A DNA stretch of 64,000 nt from NCBI RefSeq assembly GCF_001375655.1, contig NZ_CTEN01000001.1, positions 434,001 through 498,000 on the forward strand, in the 5' to 3' direction. Within the stretch, counting starts at the first letter, position 1. Every line of letters begins with the position of its first letter. This document shows, piece by piece, positions 25,242 to 34,063 of the stretch. Origin of the DNA: Streptococcus varani (GTDB lineage Bacteria; Bacillota; Bacilli; Lactobacillales; Streptococcaceae). Position numbers and translations under genes: made by a program. The notes under the pieces are model-generated. The model searched no databases. It was not told the origin of the DNA and saw nothing but the letters and a program-made list of their open reading frames with translations.

Positions 25242-25724
25242 TTATTTTCTTAGACAATCTTGGATTTGCTTCTCAAAACTTTTTGGATCTGATTTGGCTG
25301 AAAAGCGCTCTACCACACGGCCCTCTCTGTCAATCAAAAACTTAACAAAATTCCATTCAATAGCTTTTCCCAAAGGACCAGATTTTTCAGTCTTGAGCCA
25401 AGTATAGAGAGGGTCAGCTTCCTTGCCATTGACCTTGATTTTGGCAAAGCGAGAGAAAGTAGTTTGGTAATTGAGACTGCAGAAGTCATTGATTTCATCA
25501 GCTGTACCAGGTGCTTGACCGAGAAACTGGTTACAAGGTAGATCTAAAACCTCAAAACCTTGCTCCTTGTAGCGATCATAGAGTTCCTGCAAGGCTTTGT
25601 ATTGGGGTGTTAAGCCGCATCCGGTAGCGGTGTTGACAACCAGTAAGACCTTACCAGCATAATCTTGAAGAGAGACTGGGCTACCATCCTGCGCTTGAAT
25701 AGTGAAATCATAAATTCTTTTCAT
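25242..25724 (-). CDS. gpo: Glutathione peroxidase family protein
   Basis: A 160-residue thiol peroxidase of the glutathione peroxidase fold (thioredoxin-like). The peroxidatic residue is cysteine, not selenocysteine, in NTATGCGLTPQY near residue 36. LDLPCNQFLGQAPG carries the family's conserved Asn-Gln and a second cysteine, and IEWNFVKFLID is the third motif with Trp and Asn. Bacterial members usually use thioredoxin, and a thioredoxin gene lies on the opposite strand just upstream. Ribosome site aaggag. Confidence 0.92.
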   Translation of the reverse strand: MKRIYDFTIQAQDGSPVSLQDYAGKVLLVVNTATGCGLTPQYKALQELYDRYKEQGFEVLDLPCNQFLGQAPGTADEINDFCSLNYQTTFSRFAKIKVNGKEADPLYTWLKTEKSGPLGKAIEWNFVKFLIDREGRVVERFSAKSDPKSFEKQIQDCLRK

Positions 25725-25861
25725 GGTTGACTCCTTTTAATGTTTCGTTTTATTGTATCATGTGGTTGAGAAAGCGTCTATTTAAAAGCGTAGCAAATTT
25801 TTGGAAAATCCTATTTTTTGGTGTAAAATAGCAGTACAAATAGAAGAAATGGAGAATTGAT

Positions 25862-26176
25862 ATGGTACAAGCAATAAGAGATGCAAACGTTCTAGAAGAA
25901 ACAAAAGAAGGTGTCGTGCTCATTGATTTTTGGGCGACTTGGTGTGGACCATGCCGCATGCAGGCCCCTATCTTGGAGCAATTGGCAGCAGAGGTAGACG
26001 AAGATGATTTGCGTATCTTCAAGATGGATGTGGATGAAAATCCAGAAACAGCTCGTCAATTTGGGATTATGTCTATTCCAACGCTCATGTTTAAAAAAGA
26101 TGGAGAGCTTGTCAAACAGGTGGCTGGTGTTCATTCCAAAGCACAGATATTAGCCATCTTGGCTGAACTCAATTAA
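25862..26176 (+). CDS. trxA: Thioredoxin
   Basis: A 104-residue thioredoxin with the redox motif in [14 protein letters not shown] (residues 25-38) and the cis-proline in SIPTLMFK. It reduces disulphides and would supply electrons to neighbouring MsrAB and the peroxidase. It has its own ribosome site (ggag). A hairpin terminator closes it before msrAB. It may be a second, less standard thioredoxin (one substitution-rich N-terminus), but all key residues are present. Confidence 0.93.
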   Translation: MVQAIRDANVLEETKEGVVLIDFWATWCGPCRMQAPILEQLAAEVDEDDLRIFKMDVDENPETARQFGIMSIPTLMFKKDGELVKQVAGVHSKAQILAILAELN

Positions 26177-26180
26177 GGCA

Positions 26181-26206
26181 AACTCGGACTTGTTCCGAGT
26201 TTTTTT
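26181..26206 (+). terminator. Terminator after thioredoxin
   Basis: AACTCGGA and TCCGAGTT enclose a 5-base loop and run into TTTTTTT. msrAB begins 20 bp further, so it relies on readthrough or on another promoter. Confidence 0.85.
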
Positions 26207-26225
26207 GCAAATGGAAGGAAATCTT

Positions 26226-27194
26226 ATGGCAGTGAAAGAAATTTATTTGGCAGGTGGTTGTTTTTGGGGCTTGGAGGAATACTTTTCCCAAATCGAGGGT
26301 GTACTAGTTACCAAGGTTGGTTATGCCAATGGTCAGGTGGAGACAACCAACTATCAGTTGCTCAAACAAACAGACCATGCCGAAACGGTCTATGTCCAGT
26401 ATGAGTCTGATAAAGTTGGTTTACGGGAGATTTTGCTCTATTATTTCCGAGTGATTGATCCGTTTTCTGTCAACCAGCAGGGGCCAGACAGGGGTCGCCA
26501 GTATCGGACTGGTATCTACTATACAGATGAAGTAGATCTATCAGCTATCAATGAGGTCATGGCTGAACAAGAGGCTCAGTATGGTCGTGGTCCACTAGCT
26601 GTGGAAGTGGAGAAGTTGATGCATTTTATTGATGCGGAGGACTACCATCAAGATTACCTCAAGAAAAATCCAAATGGCTATTGTCATATTGATGTCAGCC
26701 AGTCCCAGATTCCTGTTATTGATGTGGAACATTACCACAAACCATCAGATGAAGAATTGAGAGGCTCTTTAACATTGGAACAATACGCAGTAACACAAGA
26801 AGCAGCTACGGAAGCTCCTTTTAAAAATGCCTTTTGGAAGAGTAATGAGGCAGGTATTTATGTCAATATTACAACTGGCGAACCACTCTTTCTTTCCACA
26901 GATAAGTTTGATTCGGGCTGTGGATGGCCGTCCTTTACAAGACCTATTTCGAAAGAAGTAGCGCTCTATGTGGAGGATGTATCTCATGGGATGCAGCGTA
27001 TTGAGGTTAAAAGTCGAGCTGGTCAAGCTCATTTGGGCCATGTTTTTGATGATGGACCGCGTGACCAGGGTGGCTTGCGTTACTGTATTAACTCGGCAGC
27101 TCTGCGCTTTATCGCGCGTGAGGAGATGGAGGCGGCAGGTTACGGCGGATTTTTGACACTTTTGGAAAACGAAACACTCAATCACCTGCATTGA
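26226..27194 (+). CDS. msrAB: Peptide methionine sulfoxide reductase MsrA/MsrB fusion
   Basis: A 322-residue two-domain enzyme that reduces both forms of oxidised methionine. MsrA occupies about residues 1-165, with the catalytic cysteine in [12 protein letters not shown]. MsrB occupies about 175-320, with [10 protein letters not shown] and the active cysteine in [11 protein letters not shown]. There are no zinc-site CxxC pairs in the MsrB half that I can see. No signal peptide, so cytoplasmic. Start at [11 protein letters not shown], with ribosome site ggaagga; a longer frame runs back into the thioredoxin terminator. Confidence 0.93.
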   Translation: MAVKEIYLAGGCFWGLEEYFSQIEGVLVTKVGYANGQVETTNYQLLKQTDHAETVYVQYESDKVGLREILLYYFRVIDPFSVNQQGPDRGRQYRTGIYYTDEVDLSAINEVMAEQEAQYGRGPLAVEVEKLMHFIDAEDYHQDYLKKNPNGYCHIDVSQSQIPVIDVEHYHKPSDEELRGSLTLEQYAVTQEAATEAPFKNAFWKSNEAGIYVNITTGEPLFLSTDKFDSGCGWPSFTRPISKEVALYVEDVSHGMQRIEVKSRAGQAHLGHVFDDGPRDQGGLRYCINSAALRFIAREEMEAAGYGGFLTLLENETLNHLH

Positions 27195-27263
27195 CTATAA
27201 AATATAGAAGAAATCTTGCCTGGAATATTTTTCAGGCTTTTTGAGATGAGAAGGAAAGTGTTA

Positions 27264-27366
27264 TGCTCAAAGAAAATCAAAATCGATGAGACAAGGCAAA
27301 GCAGGCATAGCTTGTGGTAGGCAAGGAGTTCTAACAAAATCAAATTTTGATTTTCAAAGAGTATTA
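27264..27366 (+). repeat. RUP-like 100-bp repeat, copy B
   Basis: Same ends as copy A (CTCAAAGAAAATCAAAA ... TTTTGATTTTCAAAGAG), with closely similar inside sequence. It lies after msrAB and stops 26 bp before the -10 of the mscS gene, so it has replaced the sequence upstream of that promoter. Confidence 0.7.
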
Positions 27367-27388
27367 CAGCAGATAGATGTATAAAATT

Positions 27389-27397
27389 TGGTATAAT
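27389..27397 (+). promoter_or_regulatory. Extended -10 promoter of mscS
   Basis: TGGTATAAT is an extended -10. It lies 22 bp before the ATG at 27419 and 22 bp after the end of RUP-like repeat B. No good -35 is present. Confidence 0.5.
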
Positions 27398-27418
27398 AGG
27401 GATGCGAAAGGAAATAGC

Positions 27419-28264
27419 ATGACATTTTTACAGACATACCTAGCACAGTTTGACTTGGAAGGCATTCTAACAAGTGTCTTCAATAAGATTTTATCTCTCA
27501 TTTTACTCTATATCGTTTTCTATTTTGGGAAAAAAATTGTTCATTCGTCCATCAAGAGAATTTTAGGACCCTCTTTGAAGTTTTCAAAACAAGATGAGGG
27601 GCGGCAGAAGACCATCACTCGACTAGTGGACAATATGTTCAACTATGTTTTCTACTTCATTCTCATCTATTGGACCTTAACGGTCTTGGGTTTGCCTGTC
27701 ACTAGTTTGTTAGCTGGTGCAGGGATTACCGGTTTGGCCATTGGTTTAGGGGCCCAAGGCTTTTTATCTGATTTGGTCAATGGCTTCTTCATCCTAGTTG
27801 AACATCAGTTTGATGTGGGAGAAGTGGTGCGTTTAACCAACGGACCAATTGTCATTGAAGGAACTATCATCAGTGTTGGAATACGAACTACTCAGGTTCG
27901 AGATGCCGACGGGACGCTACATTTTATTCCTAATCGCAATATTTTAGTGGTCAGTAATAGGTCTCGTGGTGATATGCGGGCACGGATTGATATTCCTTTG
28001 TCGCCAAAAGCGGATTTGGAAAAAGTTGCCAAAATTATCGAAGCGGTCAATCAAGAACATGTGTCTTCCTATCCTGTCATCAAAACGTGTTCAGTCCTAG
28101 GAGCTCAAGTAGCACCAACGGGTCAGTTTTCTTACCGTATCCAAATGACAGTCGAAAATGGCCAACAATATGCTATTTATCACCTATTTTATGGACTCTA
28201 CCAGGAAGCCTTGGTTAAGGCCGGTATTGACTTGCCTGCTATGTCACTTGTAACTGGTAAATGA
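27419..28264 (+). CDS. mscS: Small-conductance mechanosensitive channel, MscS family
   Basis: A 281-residue MscS-type channel that opens under membrane tension to release solutes after osmotic downshock. Helices lie near residues 18-35, 65-87 and 92-120. The pore helix is rich in Gly and Ala (LLAGAGITGLAIGLGAQ, then GFLSDLVNGFFI). A cytoplasmic beta domain follows (GEVVRLTNGPIVIEGTI, IPNRNI). Start chosen at MTFLQTYLAQF with ribosome site aaagga, because the longer frame would begin inside the promoter. The next gene starts 11 bp downstream. Confidence 0.92.
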   Translation: MTFLQTYLAQFDLEGILTSVFNKILSLILLYIVFYFGKKIVHSSIKRILGPSLKFSKQDEGRQKTITRLVDNMFNYVFYFILIYWTLTVLGLPVTSLLAGAGITGLAIGLGAQGFLSDLVNGFFILVEHQFDVGEVVRLTNGPIVIEGTIISVGIRTTQVRDADGTLHFIPNRNILVVSNRSRGDMRARIDIPLSPKADLEKVAKIIEAVNQEHVSSYPVIKTCSVLGAQVAPTGQFSYRIQMTVENGQQYAIYHLFYGLYQEALVKAGIDLPAMSLVTGK

Positions 28265-28275
28265 AAGGAGTGACT

Positions 28276-28884
28276 ATGTTACCAAAAGAATATATTCTCG
28301 AAGATGGTCAAATATACTACCGCAAGAAACCCCTTTATAAGCAAGCCTTGTTTTGGACCACTGTTGTTGGAGGGGCTTTAACAATGATTCTGGGATTTGT
28401 TTCTCTGTTCTTGTTCATAGCTTTGATGGGAACTCAGGCCTATGAGGAGATAGCTGGAAATGATTACAGTAATTTTGGTTCATATGATTCATCAACAGAT
28501 CTGTCTAGTTACAGTGAATATGAATTGGGTCAAGTTGTGCCTATAGAGAATAAAGTCAATTTTACCGTTCAATCTATAAAAGTGGACAAGACTCTTTCTC
28601 TCATTGATCAGACTTATGCTCAAGCTCTAGTGGTTAAACTAGTGGTAGACAATCAATCGGACGAAGCTTTCTATTTTGATGAGTATTATTTCTCGGCGAT
28701 CGATAGAGCTGGGATAAACCACTACTACCTTGATTTGAAAACCTATGATGTCAATTTAGTGGAGAAGTTGGAACCTGGTAGCAAAGAAGAGGTAACCTTG
28801 ATATTTGCCGTTGATCAAGAGGAAGGCTATGCGCTGACCTATAATGATTTTGTTTGGTATAGTTCAGTAGAGAATCGATTATAA
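28276..28884 (+). CDS. Membrane-anchored DUF4352-like protein
   Basis: A 202-residue protein: a short cytoplasmic start, one membrane helix (about residues 28-52), then an outer domain. The part from LGQVVPIENKVNFTVQSIKV on, with LVVKLVVDNQSDEAFYF, looks like the beta-sandwich of DUF4352-type exported proteins. I cannot name a function. I start at MLPKEYILEDGQ, which has ribosome site aaaggagtg. It follows mscS closely and ends at a hairpin, so it belongs to the mscS transcript. Confidence 0.7.
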   Translation: MLPKEYILEDGQIYYRKKPLYKQALFWTTVVGGALTMILGFVSLFLFIALMGTQAYEEIAGNDYSNFGSYDSSTDLSSYSEYELGQVVPIENKVNFTVQSIKVDKTLSLIDQTYAQALVVKLVVDNQSDEAFYFDEYYFSAIDRAGINHYYLDLKTYDVNLVEKLEPGSKEEVTLIFAVDQEEGYALTYNDFVWYSSVENRL

Positions 28885-28888
28885 AAAC

Positions 28889-28923
28889 AAAGAAGAGCTG
28901 GAAAAATTTCCAACTCTTCTTTT
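28889..28923. terminator. Two-way terminator between mscS operon and gdhA
   Basis: AAGAAGAGCTGGAAA and TTTCCAACTCTTCTT pair (one mismatch), with A and T runs at the ends, between convergent genes. Confidence 0.8.
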
Positions 28924-28941
28924 CTATAGGAATAACAAGGA

Positions 28942-30288
28942 TTATACCAAACCTTGAGCAATCATCGCATCTGCGATTTTCTCGAAGGCTGCGATATTAG
29001 CACCTGCAAGGTAGTCAGTACCTAGATCGTATTTTTCAGCAGTTGCTTTTGCGGTGTCAAAGATATTGGCCATGATGTCCTTGAGGCGGCCATCGACTTC
29101 TTCAGAAGTCCATGAGAGGCGAAGGCTATTTTGGCTCATTTCAAGGGCAGATACAGCTACACCACCAGCGTTGGCAGCTTTTGCTAAACCGTAGAGAACG
29201 CCATTTTCTTTGTAGATGTTGATAGCAGCGAGGTCAGATGGCATGTTGGCACCTTCGGCGACACAGTAAACACCGTTTTTCACGAGATGAGCAGCTTTTT
29301 CACCGTCGATTTCATTTTGAGTCGCACATGGAAGAGCGATATCTACATGGCCGTCGTAGTTCCAAACAGAACCTTCATAGTAGGTAGCAGTTGCTTTTTC
29401 AGCAGCATACTCAGTCAAACGTGCACGGCGTTTTTCTTTAACATCGACCAAAAGGTCAAAGTCGATACCCGTTTCATCAATGACATAGCCATTTGAATCA
29501 GAGACTGAAATGACTTTTGCACCCAGTTCACTTGCTTTTTGCACGGCATATTGGGCTACATTACCAGAACCAGAAATCAAAACGGTTTGATCTTTGAAAG
29601 ATTTACCATTTGCTTGCAACATGTTGTCTGCGAAGTAAACAAGGCCGTAACCGGTTGCTTCTGGACGGATGAGTGATCCACCAAAGCCGATTGGTTTACC
29701 AGTTAGGACACCTGCATCAAACTGACGGAGGCGTTTGTATTGGCCATACATGTAGCCAATCTCGCGTCCACCCACACCGATGTCACCGGCAGGAACGTCC
29801 AATGATGGTCCGATATGCTTTTGTAATTCTGTCATGAAGCTTTGGCAGAAACGCATGATTTCGGCATCTGTTTTGCCTTTTGGATCAAAGTCGGATCCAC
29901 CTTTACCACCACCGATAGGGAGGCCAGTCAAGACGTTTTTGAAGATTTGCTCAAAACCGAGGAATTTCAAGATAGATTGGTTAACAGTTGGATGGAAGCG
30001 AAGTCCACCTTTGTAAGGGCCAACTGCTGAGTTGAATTGGACGCGGTAGCCACGGTTGACTTGAACATTGCCGTCTTTGTCCATCCATGGAACACGGAAA
30101 CTAATCACGCGCTCAGGCTCAACGATACGGGCCAAGATATTTTCAGTGATGTACTCAGGATGAGCTTCAAAGACTGGCTCCAAAGTATTGAAGAGTTCTT
30201 CAACTGCTTGAAGAAATTCAGTTTCATGTGGATTACGAGCTTTTACAGCTTGGAATGAAGATTCGATATAAGATTTTGCTGTTGTCAT
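28942..30288 (-). CDS. gdhA: NADP-specific glutamate dehydrogenase
   Basis: A 448-residue hexameric-type glutamate dehydrogenase that makes glutamate from 2-oxoglutarate and ammonium. The active-site lysine region is LTGLPIGGGKGGSDFDPKGK; the nucleotide fold shows ISGSGNVAQYA. Residues 1-200 are the substrate domain and 200-420 the coenzyme domain. Full length for the small hexameric class. Ribosome site gaggtg. Its promoter is TTTACA-17-TATAAT at 30348-30376. Gene placement is single, between the mscS operon and the zinc lipoprotein. Confidence 0.95.
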   Translation of the reverse strand: MTTAKSYIESSFQAVKARNPHETEFLQAVEELFNTLEPVFEAHPEYITENILARIVEPERVISFRVPWMDKDGNVQVNRGYRVQFNSAVGPYKGGLRFHPTVNQSILKFLGFEQIFKNVLTGLPIGGGKGGSDFDPKGKTDAEIMRFCQSFMTELQKHIGPSLDVPAGDIGVGGREIGYMYGQYKRLRQFDAGVLTGKPIGFGGSLIRPEATGYGLVYFADNMLQANGKSFKDQTVLISGSGNVAQYAVQKASELGAKVISVSDSNGYVIDETGIDFDLLVDVKEKRRARLTEYAAEKATATYYEGSVWNYDGHVDIALPCATQNEIDGEKAAHLVKNGVYCVAEGANMPSDLAAINIYKENGVLYGLAKAANAGGVAVSALEMSQNSLRLSWTSEEVDGRLKDIMANIFDTAKATAEKYDLGTDYLAGANIAAFEKIADAMIAQGLV

Positions 30289-30347
30289 AAGAGCACCTCT
30301 TTTTTATTTTTATTAAATTGTCTGATAATTTAATTTATCTGTTGATT

Positions 30348-30376
30348 ATTATAGCACCAAGAAAATCAAATGTAAA
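30348..30376 (-). promoter_or_regulatory. gdhA promoter
   Basis: Minus strand TTTACA (30371-30376), 17-bp spacer, TATAAT (30348-30353), about 60 bp before gdhA. Confidence 0.65.
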
Positions 30377-30599
30377 GCAAAAAATGTTAAATTGTCAGAA
30401 AAATTTGATTTTTAGAAAAGATCTACTAGAATGTGGGGTTTTTCAAGGAGCATCAGTGATTGATACTAGATGAGGAGCATTGTAAAGACTATTTAAAACT
30501 TTCTTTCTTATCTATCTTTTGCACAATTTTACCCCAATCTTCATTTTTATCTTGATTAGGAAAATGAAATATGATAAACTTTTTAAGTTGGTCGGTTAA

Positions 30600-30627
30600 T
30601 TAACTGGTTAATTAACCGGTTTATAAT
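30600..30627 (+). promoter_or_regulatory. Two AdcR boxes over the zinc lipoprotein promoter
   Basis: TTAACTGGTTAA (30600-30611) is a perfect AdcR box (TTAACNRGTTAA). TTAACCGGTTTA (30612-30623) is a second one with one mismatch, directly next to it. They overlap the -10 TATAAT (30622-30627). This predicts repression by AdcR when zinc is plentiful. Confidence 0.8.
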
Positions 30628-30649
30628 AAAGAGTAAGGTGAGGTTTTTT

Positions 30650-31567
30650 GTGAAAAAATGGATGTTTTCTCTACTGGTTTTGTTAGCTAGTCTATCTTTG
30701 GTAGCCTGTGGCAATCAAGCTTCATCTGGTCAGACAGGAAAAGGAATGAAAATTGTCACGAGTTTCTACCCGGTATATGCCTTGACCAAGGAAGTGTCAG
30801 GAGACCTCAATGATATTCGGATGATCCAGTCTGGGCAGGGGATTCATGGATTTGAACCGTCTGTGGCAGATATTCAGGCAATCTATGATGCGGATGTTTT
30901 CTTCTATCATTCCCATATTTTAGAGTCTTGGGGTGGTGCTATTGATCCAAATGAGGCTAAGTCAGATGTAATCTTGATTGAAACTGCCAAGGATTTGGAC
31001 TTGCAACGGGTGGAAGGTTTGGAAGATGTGGAGGTTGGTCCAGGAGTGGATCCTGCTACTCTCTACGATCCCCATAGCTGGCTAGATCCAGTACTGGTCG
31101 CTGATCAGGCAGAGACTATTGCTAGAGAATTAGGACAGCTAGATCCTGACAACAAGGATTATTATCAAAAAAATGCAGATGCCTTGAAGAAGGAGTTCTT
31201 GGAGTTAAATGATAAATACCAGAAAATTTTTAAGCAAACGTCTCAAAAAACTTTTGTGACCCAACATACAGCCTTTGCTTATACGGCCAAGCGTTTTGGC
31301 TTACAACAACTGGGAGTTTTGGGGGTAGCTGAGGAGGAGCCAAGTCCGAGACAGTTGGCGGAAATTGAAGAGTTTATCAAAGACTACAAGGTCAAGACGA
31401 TCTTCGTCGAAAAAGGAGTTTCTGATAAGATGGCCCAAACCTTGAAGCAAGCAACGGGCGTCAAGTTGACATTGCTGGATCCGCTTGAGGGCGATCCCAA
31501 AAGCCAGAAATCCTATATTCAACTATTAGAAGAAAATTTGGCCATCTTAGCCAATGAATTGAAATAA
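30650..31567 (+). CDS. Zinc-binding lipoprotein of ABC transporter (AdcAII/Lmb type)
   Basis: A 305-residue cluster A-I substrate-binding lipoprotein that captures zinc; homologues in streptococci are called AdcAII or laminin-binding protein Lmb. The signal ends in the lipobox LVAC at residue 20. Metal ligands are seen as the histidines in GIHGFEP, HSWLDP and VTQHTAF, and a late aspartate/glutamate region (VEEKG-like FVEKGVSDKM). It lacks the His-rich loop and C-terminal ZinT domain of AdcA. I use the GTG at 30650, which has the ribosome site aaggtgagg; the frame also opens at a GTG within that site. It is co-transcribed with the histidine-triad gene 17 bp downstream. Confidence 0.92.
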   Translation: MKKWMFSLLVLLASLSLVACGNQASSGQTGKGMKIVTSFYPVYALTKEVSGDLNDIRMIQSGQGIHGFEPSVADIQAIYDADVFFYHSHILESWGGAIDPNEAKSDVILIETAKDLDLQRVEGLEDVEVGPGVDPATLYDPHSWLDPVLVADQAETIARELGQLDPDNKDYYQKNADALKKEFLELNDKYQKIFKQTSQKTFVTQHTAFAYTAKRFGLQQLGVLGVAEEEPSPRQLAEIEEFIKDYKVKTIFVEKGVSDKMAQTLKQATGVKLTLLDPLEGDPKSQKSYIQLLEENLAILANELK

Positions 31568-31584
31568 AAAGTGAGGAGAGAATA

Positions 31585-33933
31585 ATGAAAAAACAGTATA
31601 TTTACGGGTCGATTGCAGCCTTGGTACTAAGTGGTGCTGCCTACCAACTAGGTCACTATAATGCCTTGAAGGCTACTGAAGATGGGAGCATTCAATATGT
31701 GGCCGCAGGCAAGGACGATTCCAGTAAATTAGCGAAACATCAGGAAAAGACACCGGACCAAATCAGTGCAGAAGAAGGCATTGATGCGGAACAAATCGTT
31801 GTTAAGATTACAGATAAGGGCTATGTTACCTCGCATGGGGATCACTATCATTTCTTTAATGGGAAAGTTCCTTACGATGCTATTCTCAGTGAAGAGCTGA
31901 TTATCACAGATCCAAACTATGTTTTTAATGAAGCAGATGTCATCAACGAGGTAGAAGATGGATATATTATCAAGGTAGACGGCAACTATTATCTTTACTT
32001 GAAGCCAGGTAGCAAGCGCAAAAACATTCGTTCCAAAGGAGATATTGAGAAGCAGAAGGCCAAACATCCAGTAGATGGTCATCAGCATAAGGGCGGGGAT
32101 GCGAAGAATCAGCAAATGCAGTCAGGTCGTTATAAACCCTATACGACAGATGATGGCTATGTCTTTACGGTTAACTCCATCATGGACGACTTGGGAGATG
32201 CATACCTCGTATCTCATGGCGATCATATACACTATGTTCCAAAGGCAGACCTCAATCCAGATGAATTAGCTGCTGCTCAGGCCTATTGGTCAGCTAGAAA
32301 TGGCGGTGGTGCATCTTCTGTAGCCGGAGGAAGAGGAGGCTCATCTGGTTATTCACCAGTATCTTATCAACCGGTTGTGAATCCAGCTTCTGGGAATCAA
32401 GGAGCTGGTACTATGGCTGAATGGGAAGTTCTATTGCGTCAATTGTATGCTTTGCCACTTAGTCAGCGTTATACAGAGAAAGATGGCCTTGTATTTGATC
32501 CGATTCAGATTACACGTCGGTTGAGAGATGGAGTTGTTGTACCACATGGCGATCACTTCCATGTCATCCCTTATGCCAAAATGTCAGATTTGGAAGTAAG
32601 GATTGCACAAATCATTCCGATTGGGGCACGCTTATCAACTCCAGTTCCCCAACCAGTGCCAGCACCGAAACCAGTGGTGACACCGCAACCCGCTCCAACG
32701 CCGCAACCGACTCCGACTCCTGTCCCAACGCCACAGCCTAAAAAAATCATGCTGACTTTCCAAGGCAAGACCTTCCCAGCAGTTAAGAAAGGCTTGGATG
32801 GCCAGCCATATTCAACTAGTGATGGTTACGTCTTCAGCCCGGATTCTATTTACTCGGTAGATGAAGACGGTATTACCGCTATCCATACCAATCATACGCA
32901 TTTTATACCATTTAATGAATTGGAACAATCTGAGTTAGACCAAGTGGCCCAATGGTTAGCTAAGAAACACTCTGTAGTTGTAGCACCGGCAGATATTGAA
33001 AAAGCTATCTCAGATATGGAAGAAAAAGCTGCTTTGATTGAAAATAGAGCTGTGCGCAATCGTTATGAAGACAAGATTGCTCTCTTGGAAGATCGCCTCT
33101 TTGCTGTGACAAAACGCTCTGGTAAAGAGCCATTGTCTACCATAGCTGAAGAATGCAAAAAATTAGCGAAAGCCATTGAACAGGAGCTAAAAAATCCGAC
33201 TCCTAAAGATAAACCTGTAGATACACGGACTGCGCGTGAAATCTATGATGCAGTACAACCTGCTTTATTGGTACCGGTTAAGGATATACCTTATAACATG
33301 GACCAGACAGTATCCATCAAAGATGGCAATACCTTTGTCATTCCGCATACAGACCACTATCACAATATTAAGATGGAATGGTTTGATGCTGGAGGTCTCT
33401 ACGAAGCACCAGAAGGCTACACACTTGAGCAATTGTTTGCAACCGTCAAATACTACCTCTTGCATCCAGAAGAACGACCAAAAGTAGATGGATGGGGAGA
33501 TAATAGCGATCACGGAAGCGGCCATACAGGTGGAGCAGACTTACCACACGGAGTAGAGCCGGCCCCTGCAAAACCTACAGAAGATACGGACGATGACGAT
33601 CAGGATGCAGATGTGGATACCGATGGAGATGCGGACTTGGATGTGGATGTGAATCCTACAGATACAGGTTCGGTTACGACACCTAAAGGTACAGATGATG
33701 AGGTTGATTTTCATAAAACACAAGCTGCTAAAGCAGTAGAAGATGAACTTTGGAATCTCTATAAACTTGCGGATACTGTAAAGGATGAAGAGTTGGTAGC
33801 TGGTTATGAGGAAGAGATTGAAGTCTTGTTTAATCGCTTCACTGTCTTGACCAAGACATCAACATCTGACAGTTTAGAAGCTATTCAGAATGATGCTAAA
33901 AACTTAGCGAAAAAGATGGAGGCGAAAGGCTAG
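31585..33933 (+). CDS. Histidine triad surface protein (Pht/HtpS family)
   Basis: A 782-residue exported protein with five HxxHxH zinc-binding triads: HGDHYH at 84-89, HGDHIH at 211-216, HGDHFH at 321-326, HTNHTH at 434-439 and HTDHYH at 588-593. An N-terminal signal anchor (residues 5-22) has no lipobox. A proline-rich stretch (about 352-386) separates triads 3 and 4, coiled segments lie near 470-535 and 715-780, and an acidic Asp-rich run is at about 655-690. No sortase motif. Pht proteins gather zinc for the AdcAII lipoprotein and bind host complement factors. It shares the AdcR-controlled promoter with the lipoprotein gene. Confidence 0.92.
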   Translation: MKKQYIYGSIAALVLSGAAYQLGHYNALKATEDGSIQYVAAGKDDSSKLAKHQEKTPDQISAEEGIDAEQIVVKITDKGYVTSHGDHYHFFNGKVPYDAILSEELIITDPNYVFNEADVINEVEDGYIIKVDGNYYLYLKPGSKRKNIRSKGDIEKQKAKHPVDGHQHKGGDAKNQQMQSGRYKPYTTDDGYVFTVNSIMDDLGDAYLVSHGDHIHYVPKADLNPDELAAAQAYWSARNGGGASSVAGGRGGSSGYSPVSYQPVVNPASGNQGAGTMAEWEVLLRQLYALPLSQRYTEKDGLVFDPIQITRRLRDGVVVPHGDHFHVIPYAKMSDLEVRIAQIIPIGARLSTPVPQPVPAPKPVVTPQPAPTPQPTPTPVPTPQPKKIMLTFQGKTFPAVKKGLDGQPYSTSDGYVFSPDSIYSVDEDGITAIHTNHTHFIPFNELEQSELDQVAQWLAKKHSVVVAPADIEKAISDMEEKAALIENRAVRNRYEDKIALLEDRLFAVTKRSGKEPLSTIAEECKKLAKAIEQELKNPTPKDKPVDTRTAREIYDAVQPALLVPVKDIPYNMDQTVSIKDGNTFVIPHTDHYHNIKMEWFDAGGLYEAPEGYTLEQLFATVKYYLLHPEERPKVDGWGDNSDHGSGHTGGADLPHGVEPAPAKPTEDTDDDDQDADVDTDGDADLDVDVNPTDTGSVTTPKGTDDEVDFHKTQAAKAVEDELWNLYKLADTVKDEELVAGYEEEIEVLFNRFTVLTKTSTSDSLEAIQNDAKNLAKKMEAKG

Positions 33934-33959
33934 AAACTCGTTGTCCTATAAAATATTTT

Positions 33960-33989
33960 AAGAAGGGCTGGAGAATCCAGCTCTTCTTT
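33960..33989 (+). terminator. Terminator after the histidine triad gene
   Basis: AAGAAGGGCTGGA and TCCAGCTCTTCTT pair around a GAA loop, followed by a short T-rich tail. Confidence 0.75.
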
Positions 33990-34063
33990 GTGACTCTTGA
34001 AAAGGTTTGCAGTTTTCTTGAAAAAAACGTATACTATAGTAAAAATGATAAGGGAGAAGCGGA

